Position numbers and translations under genes: made by a program
Notes under the pieces: generated by a model
Seen by the model: the letters and a program-made list of their open reading frames with translations, nothing else
The model's database searches: none
Told to the model about the DNA's origin: nothing
Origin: Coix lacryma-jobi var. lacryma-jobi
Taxonomy: Eukaryota > Streptophyta > Magnoliopsida > Poales > Poaceae
Assembly: GCA_009763385.1 (NCBI GenBank)
Contig: CM019826.1
Location: forward strand, 64,851,864 to 64,915,863
Direction: 5' to 3'
DNA: 64,000 nt
Part shown: piece after piece, positions 57,768 to 64,000 of the stretch
Layout: each line of letters begins with the position of its first letter
Position numbering within the stretch: the first letter of the stretch is position 1

Positions 57768-58139
57768 TGCCCAAGGTGGTAGATTAGAGGGGAAGGTGCG
57801 CAAGACGATGACCCAGACGTTGACGCCAGACAAACTAGATGAACACAGAGATTTATCCAGGTTTGGGCCGCTAGGTTTAGCGTAATACCCTACGTCCCGC
57901 GTCGAGTTATATTGATTGGATCTGGCTTGTGACCTGTTCTCTCGGGGGACCTCTGCCCCTCCTTATATATTCTGAAGGGACAGAGTTACACGATAAGTAT
58001 TTGAGTTGGTATTGTATCTAGATTACAACTATCATGTGGTGCATGTCGTGCGCCGCACGCCTTCATCTACGGGTCGGACGACTCCCAGTGGTGCGGCCCA
58101 TGTACCATCGTGTGGCACCCTAGGGTCTATATCCCCACA
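57768..58139 (-). repeat. Gypsy-like LTR, minus orientation (left border approximate)
   Basis: On the minus strand it starts TGTGGGGATATAGACCCTAG at 58139, preceded by GGCTCGGGGACTAGC as a polypurine-like tract. It contains a TATATAAGGAGGGG box (about 57960-57975) and ends in the TACCACCTTGGGCA area near 57768. The exact left end, between about 57743 and 57777, is uncertain. It lies inside MULE transposase sequence. Confidence 0.6.
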
Positions 58140-59619
58140 GCTAGTCCCCGAGCCTGACAGCAGGTGACTCGGTCACGTGGTGCCAGGGTCTTGAGAATAA
58201 CCAGACTTATATACATGCCCGGACGAGCGCCATGTATACACGGTAGTCCCCAAGGCTACTAGAAGATGAAAAATAAATCTTGTAGCAGGCTTATAAAAAA
58301 GGAAAACCCATTATGGTGAAAGCAGTATGTCGTTCGAGCAAGTTGCCGAATGACGAGTTCGAGCACCGAGTAGTCCCCAGGTTAGCTGGTGAGCCCTCGG
58401 TGTAGCCGTCGATGAATGTCGAGGAGTCCGGCTAGCCGGTCGGTGATGAAGTCCGAGCGCCAAGTGGTGAGCACCGAGCGATCCGACCAACGTAGCTGAC
58501 GATGTTGGCACGACGAATCTGGTGAGCACTCGGTGTATCCGTCGATGAGCGTCGAAGAGTGCGGCCAGCTGGTCGGTGATGAAGTCTGAGTGCCAGGTGG
58601 TGAGCACCGAGCGAAGTGACCAGCTAGTCGACGGGGAAGTCCAAGCGCCAGGTGGTGAGCGCCGAGCGAAGCGACCAGCTGGTCGGCGACGAAGTCGGAG
58701 CGCCAGGTGGTGAGCACCGAGCGACCCAACCAGTTGGTCCCAAGCGATCTTCTCGTCCATCATGACTGGTCCAGTCCCCGAGCGTAAAGAATTAGCTCAC
58801 AGACCGAACATGGTTCCTATAAAATAAACATGGAGAATGATAGTACACGACGTACAAATAAAATATAGAGAAAATATCAGCAGGAAAGAAACAGATATGC
58901 CGCTCAGCGGACATTCAGCTGGTATGAACGCTTAGCATTAAATAAAGTGCCACAAGCAGTTTGTTTGTAATTGAGTCACCAGCCCTGGCTAGCCGATGAC
59001 TCCGGAGCGTGAGGCACGGAGCCCAGGCACGCGTAAGAGGACTAGCGTCACCGAGCAGCCGCTGCCGACCACCCGTAACACAGAGCGCGGAGCTGCATTC
59101 ATGTATAGGGAGGAGTCAGAGACAGGGCCGTCTCTGGAAAGTACAAGTGTAAACATGGCTGCTAGGGAAGACGCATATGTCATCCTCAGGATGGTATATA
59201 TGGTGAAAAATAACGAAGAGCCGTTGTGAGAAATAATGTGACCACGAAGGCACATGATAAGAATCTGGTGTGACCACGAAGGCACACGATGATATCTAGA
59301 GATATATTATGATTGAAGGAATATTTGATTGATGTGAAAGATAATACTTAGCTTGATTGTCGTTCGAACAGAGTAGTCAACGAGAGACGTTGAGGACGGC
59401 GATGAGTCAACAACGAGCGGTCGGAGAGGATGGCGGTGAGACGATGACAACAACGTGATGGCTCGCTTGTGGCTCATCGGCTCATTTGTGGCTCGTCGGT
59501 GGCTTGTTGGCTCGTTGGCTCGTTGGTGGCTCGTCTTTGGCTCGACGACGACGTGATGGAATTGCCTGGCCCTCGATCTTTCCTATTGGTCATCATAGCG
59601 CCGGTCGTGTTCGTCATAG
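58140..59619 (-). other. Non-coding Gypsy-like interior with tandem repeats
   Basis: No gag or pol is visible. 58380-58745 holds four imperfect copies of a ~55-bp unit (CCAGCTGGTCGGCGACGAAG, GCGCCAGGTGGTGAGCACCG, AGCGA), two of them inside a longer ~120-bp duplication (GGTGAGC.CTCGGTGTA.CCG). A GTGACCACGAAGGCACA pair lies at about 59238-59290 and a GGCTCGTTGGTGGCTCGT microsatellite at 59455-59545. The stretch stops at CATAG, where copia B is inserted. Confidence 0.55.
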
Positions 59620-61651
59620 TGAAGGACCGAATTAGCGACCAGAGGGGGGGGGGGGTGAATGAGAGCCTCAAATTTCTTCTCGAGAAATGATGGCTCTTGT
59701 TCCAGAGAATCACCCAAAGGCAAACCGACATGCGTGATGTCCACGACCCAAGTGATTGGGTGGATGTTCCCTAGGAACACAACGGGACACCACAAGAAAG
59801 CTCCCACAAAAGCCGGATAGCAAGTCAGATGAACACCGAAGAGACTGCGGACGAAAACGTGCAAAACTGCACTGACCGGACTCTGACCAGCGTCCGATCA
59901 ACAGGGACTGGACGTGTCCGGTCAGCAAAAGTTCCTTCTGGAACCTCTCTGTATTGGACCGGACTCAAGAGGTCAGAGCGTCCGGTCACAACACAGTAAG
60001 CGTCCGGTCAACACAACTATGATGAACAGTAGCACTTGTGCGTCTGGTCACGCAATAGAGTGTGCGTCCGGTCGCTTCAGAAGAAAACTGAAATGCAAAG
60101 CCTTCAACGACCGGACTCAACGAAGAGCGTCCGGTCGTCCCGTGCACAGAGTTCGGTCACCCGAAACTGTGCTGTTCGTCCACCGATTCAACTCGATCTC
60201 CCTCAAATCGATGACACTAAGTCTCAAACTCGGTGAGGGGAGTCACAAGGAGGATAGTGAGCTACTCCTAGGAGAACATGGCTCGAACCTATCTCCAAAT
60301 CGGTGAATCGAAGAACTCTGAGGTAAACGGACAAGAACTTGATCCAACCACGAAATCAGACTGATCTAAGTGCTCGTGAGGCTAGGAAGCAATTCCTTCG
60401 GTGAGAAGATCGTACTCACGTCCTTGCACAAAGTGATTCAAACGAAATCGAAAACCAACTCCCGGAGAGGAAGAATGAGGGAAATCTCCATGAGGGCAAA
60501 ACCAAAAACGCGAAGCACACAACACAAGAACGCGAACCAATCAAGATTTCAGCCGTGTCTCGAACCCACAAGACAACAACGAGATTACGGTCTCGTTTCC
60601 TCAAAAATTCCCAGGACACAGAGGTATTGTATCTGGCTCTGCGGATCATAGGCAGCAGGTGGAAGAAAACCTAACGAAGGCTAGAGAATGAAATGCTGCA
60701 AGGATAGAATGAGAGGAGGGGCTGCCTCTCTACTTATAGCCTAATACACTTATTTCCCCTCTACCCCTAGATACAAAGAGCGAACAGGCTAACCCTAAGG
60801 GTATTCCGGTCCAACTCTGTCAAGTCTTGATCCGACGGCCACGTGCCTTCCTCATCCTTAGCTTTGCCTCGACGCAAGCCTCAGGATGCTGCCATGTGCC
60901 GTCTTGTCGACCGCGACGCCTTCCTCACTGATAGCTTCGCCGCAATGCAAGCCTCTCGGCGCGCCGCCACATGTCAACCATCCCTTTTGGAACCTCCCCC
61001 GATTTTGAGGCTGAAACAGGGAAACCTGTGTCCTCGGCTGAGTTTTGTGGCCCAAACTCAGAAACCCGCCAGCCTAGGTTTTGAAGCCCAAACCTGGAAA
61101 ACCGTCCACCCTGAGTTTTGAGGCCCAAACTCGGAAACTGGCCACCCCGAGTTTTGAGGTCCAAACTCGGAAACCATCGAGGGTAGTTTTTCGAGGCTCA
61201 ACTACCAAACCCGCGCCATAGACGAGATGTGGTTCGCACACCGCGACCACCAGCACCGATGTCGATGCATGTCCAGCCTCCACATCGGGCACAATGCCTT
61301 CGCCTTCTTTCTTGGCCTCCCGCCAAGTGTCACGACGCCATCGTCTTCCTCCCAACTCGACCGATGCACCACACATCCCCATGTGCTCCTGCTCGCCGAT
61401 GCCATGTGCCAGCTACCACAGCTGGTCCTTTGGCCTCCCGGTCCATCGGTCTAAGCCTCACGTCCGTCCTTCACCGCTCCCGGTCCGTCGGTATGACACG
61501 TCTCTACTTGACCTTCACCTTGCCATCGACCACTGGCAACGAGCTCCACACCTGCACATCAACATAGCCAAGAGACACATGTTGCTCGTTGACCGATCGC
61601 TCATCACTCAGGAAAGGAAGCACAAGGACACATATCAACCTTGTGTTCGCA
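59620..61651 (-). repeat. Copia B 3' LTR, 2032 bp
   Basis: On the plus strand it runs TGAAGGACCGAATTAGCGAC...CTTGTGTTCGCA. It has scattered GCGTCCGGTC/GACCGGACTC motifs (59875-60170) and the AGGTTTTGAAGCC/AACCTGGAAAACC paired units (61005-61215), as in copia A but mutated; the 18-bp perfect palindrome is not kept. A TATA-like GCTATAAGTA is at 60731-60740 (minus). Confidence 0.93.
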
Positions 61652-63389
61652 ATCTCCCCCTTGATGAGTGCATCGTCAACACAGAGTATCCATAATCAAA
61701 TGAAAAAGAAAATAGAAATAGATAGGAGAGAAAACTCACTCAAAATGTCCAAAAGCTAAGATAAAAGCCGAAGAAGGACAAATCGAGATAAGAAAGGCTT
61801 GGTCCCCAAAGACATGGGCAACGGTTCGACACAACCAAGCAAAGGATCAGAGCAACAACTCAACAAAGAGCGAAACTCGATCACATAGAGCGAAAGACTT
61901 GGTTCCCAAAGACATGAGCAATGGATCGACGCAACCAAGTCAAGAATAAGCTAGTCCTCAAGAAGAGGCAGAAAGGGCTCAACACCACTAGCTGAAAGCT
62001 CCATACCAATCAAAACTGTGACAACAGCTAGTCCCTCAAGATAGAGGCACAAAGGCTCGACACAACTAATTGAAAGCTTCATATCAATCGAAACTCACAA
62101 AGGCTTGACACAACTAGCTGAAAGCTCCATATCAATCGAAACTCAGGCACACAAAAGAGCAAAGCAGAAATACTCCCCCTCGCTAAAAGAACTCCCCCTC
62201 AACAAGTGAAGCACAAGATCACAAATTGTCACCATACTACAAACATTCCCCCCCTTGGAGGCAATTTGCAATCAATCAAGAGAGGAAATGAAGCTCAAAC
62301 AAGCGAAACGGAGCTAGGCCATGCCTATCGGAGCAAGTTACATGCACATGAATCTAAAATGCAAGTCAACAGCTTCAGGTATATATTCGTTAGAGTCAAA
62401 GAATGCTCTAAAGAGTGCTGATCCGACAACTTAGCAACAAGCATCAATGCTAGCAAAGGCTCAAATTGATCACAGAATACGAAATATGAACAAATTAAGT
62501 TTAGTGAGCAGTTTTAAGCCATTCAGAAAGGGGTTTCACCATCAAAATAGCACCGAACATGTATAGACATGAAGTTACACAAGTGCTAGACATGTATACA
62601 AGGTGAACTACCCCTAGCAAAGTTCAATCATCATGCTATAGAATGAAGCATAGACTTGTGTTTATCAGATTTTATCGAAGAATTATAGCGGTTATTAACA
62701 CAAGTTCAGTTTTAGCATATGATTGCGAGAGGTTGAAAGCTTGTCATTGCCTAACTTTTCAACCGAGCAAAGCCTATGCTTAAGCAATCAGAAGCTTGAA
62801 GCATCGGTTTCGGTCTTACACTACACGGCTCAAGTTTAACTCAAATGTGCAATGAGAAACAGTCTTGATACCGTGATGTGCTGAGAAAGCAATCCCATCT
62901 CGATCTTTTCAAATTCACTTAAACTTGGTTCAATTTAGATAGAATATGAACATACCAAGTAAGTGAATGACTCAGAACTAGAGACATAGCAACCTAGGAT
63001 ATATGAAATAGCACAAGTGACTTCAACACATTCTAAACATGCTAGTTGCCAATCTCAATGGTGAACAAATATCAAGTTTTATGTTAATTAAGCATATTCA
63101 CCATTTGTAAAAGTAGCTTAGCTCACAACATATATCATGTGATCAAAAAGAGCCTAAGCTACAAGCATCATCATATAGCATCGGAGCAAAACTATTCAGA
63201 GCATTATTTCATTCTAAAGATTATAGACATGAAGCTCAAAAATGCAAGATGTATACATGATAAGATGCATGCAAAGACTAATCTAGAATCAATCAGAGTA
63301 TAAATCCTAGACTAAGTCAGAAAACCCAAAACAAAAAGGGTTATCAGAGTAGTCAATCTATGGTACAACAAGCAAAGTGCTTCCCCCAT
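61652..63389 (-). other. Copia B 3' non-coding interior with polypurine repeats
   Basis: CCCCCT tracts (minus AGGGGGAG) lie at 61654 (functional, beside the LTR), about 62174, 62192, 62250 and 63382. No gene is visible. Broad similarity to 16328-18003 is evident, for example AAGGTGAACTACCCCTAGCA in both. Confidence 0.75.
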
Positions 63390-64000
63390 CTAAAAGGGAA
63401 AACACACACCAAGCTCACCTCTCGACCTAGCAAAAGTTGAGAGATCCAAAAGCTTGGTAAAAATATCTGCAAGCTGGTTATGGGTGTCTACATGCCTAAG
63501 GTCAATGTCGCCTTTCTCGTAGTGATCACGAAGAAAGTGAAAGCGAACATTGATGTGTTTGGTCTTGGAGTAAAGAACATGGTTCTTTGCTACACTAATG
63601 GCACTCGTGCTATCACAAAGCAAAGGAACCCGACTGAAATCTAGACCAAAATCACGCAATGTAGCAACCATCCATAAAAGCTGCGAAGCACAAGAAGCGG
63701 CAGCGACATACTCGGCCTCGGTGGTAGACTGGGCTACGCTAGACTGCTTGCGAGAAGACCAGAAACAAGCGAAGAGCCAAGAAACTGACAAGTCCCAGAA
63801 GTAGACTTGCGCTCAAGCCGACAACCGGCAAAATCCGCATCAGAGTAACCACAAAGCAAAAGGGTCGAAGAAGAAGAGTACCAAAGTCCGAACTCAGGAG
63901 TGAATCGGAGGTACCTCATGATGCGCTTGATCACCTGCTTGTGGGAAGTCTGAGGGGACGCCTGAAAGTGAGCACACAGACACACTGCAAAGTGTATGTC
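63390..64000 (-). pseudogene. pol: Copia B RNase H and end of RT, partial
   Basis: The minus strand encodes VIKRIMRYLRFTPEFGLW, YSDADFAGCRLERKSTSGTC and QFLGSSLVS. After one frameshift near 63770 come SSRKQSSVAQSTTEAEYVAA, PLLCDSTSAISVAKN, SKTKHINVRFHFLRDHYEKG and the end GVCFPF, with a stop at 63390. All RNase H acidic residues are present (SDAD, TEAEY, CDS). It is cut by the window edge; the single frameshift may be a real mutation or a sequence error. Confidence 0.92.

Larger units (their letters stand above)
59620..64000 (-). mobile_element. Sirevirus-like Ty1/copia element B, runs off right edge
   Basis: Same family type as copia A but clearly diverged. The 3' LTR is at 59620-61651, the polypurine tract next to it, then a non-coding 3' interior and RNase H on the minus strand. 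The left copy of the target duplication would be CATAG (59615-59619); the other copy is outside the window. Confidence 0.93.

Noticed and set aside
58311..58763. Repetitive protein gene on the minus strand
   Set aside because: The frame is an artefact of 55-bp GC-rich tandem repeats; other frames are equally open.

Overview
This window is plant repeat DNA, almost certainly from a grass nuclear genome. The evidence is grass-type CACTA elements with CTTTAGTCCCGG subterminal repeats, Sirevirus-like Ty1/copia elements with tRNA-iMet primer sites, Stowaway MITEs, a MuDR element with a plant mobile domain (PMD) gene, and CCCTAAA-type arrays. I found no convincing host gene and no tRNA, rRNA or CRISPR locus. 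A panicoid or andropogonoid grass is plausible but unproven.

Layout. (1) 1-12192 is a large gag-only LTR retrotransposon. Its 5' LTR is cut by the window edge (1-2210) and its 3' LTR is complete (9652-12192). The interior holds a gag with four zinc knuckles, no pol, and a nested solo LTR (6559-8799, target duplication GTGGT). (2) 12464-36133 is CACTA-1 (target duplication TTA). It has a GRF zinc-finger ORF, a decayed TNP2-type transposase and a decayed TnpA/Ulp1-type second gene. A full-length minus-strand Sirevirus-like copia (14338-26098, target duplication CGGCA) is inserted in the transposase exon, and a Stowaway MITE and an AT-rich foldback lie between the two genes. (3) 36134-38762 is a spacer with a 70-bp-arm hairpin and the truncated end of an unrelated CACTA family (TTTGCCGAGTG repeats). 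(4) 38763-50927 is CACTA-2 (target duplication CGT), a nearly intact relative of CACTA-1. It has an RNase H1-N/viroplasmin-like ORF, a transposase of about 1,120 codons and an eight-exon TnpA-like/proline-rich/Ulp1-protease gene. Each of the two large genes carries a single visible nonsense codon. (5) 50931-52224 contains small TIR elements, one with a GC-rich cargo. (6) About 53000-57767 is a decayed MULE: GRF-like gene (+), PMD gene (-), MuDR transposase (-), with a Stowaway between them. (7) About 57768-59619 is a Gypsy-like LTR with tandem-repeated non-coding interior. It is interrupted at 59620 by a second minus-strand Sirevirus-like copia that runs off the right edge.

How the genes work together. 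In each CACTA element the TNP2-like protein is the presumed cleavage/joining transposase. The TnpA-like part of the second protein is the presumed binder of the subterminal repeats. The Ulp1-like domain is a cysteine peptidase of unknown target. Subterminal-type repeats occur as three clusters: at both ends and just upstream of the TATA box of the second gene. The two relatives differ in the small nucleic-acid-binding ORF placed upstream of the transposase (GRF finger versus RNase H1-N domain), and both carry a telomere-like heptamer array at the same internal site. These two features are the most unusual in the window. No wholly new system can be claimed from sequence alone.
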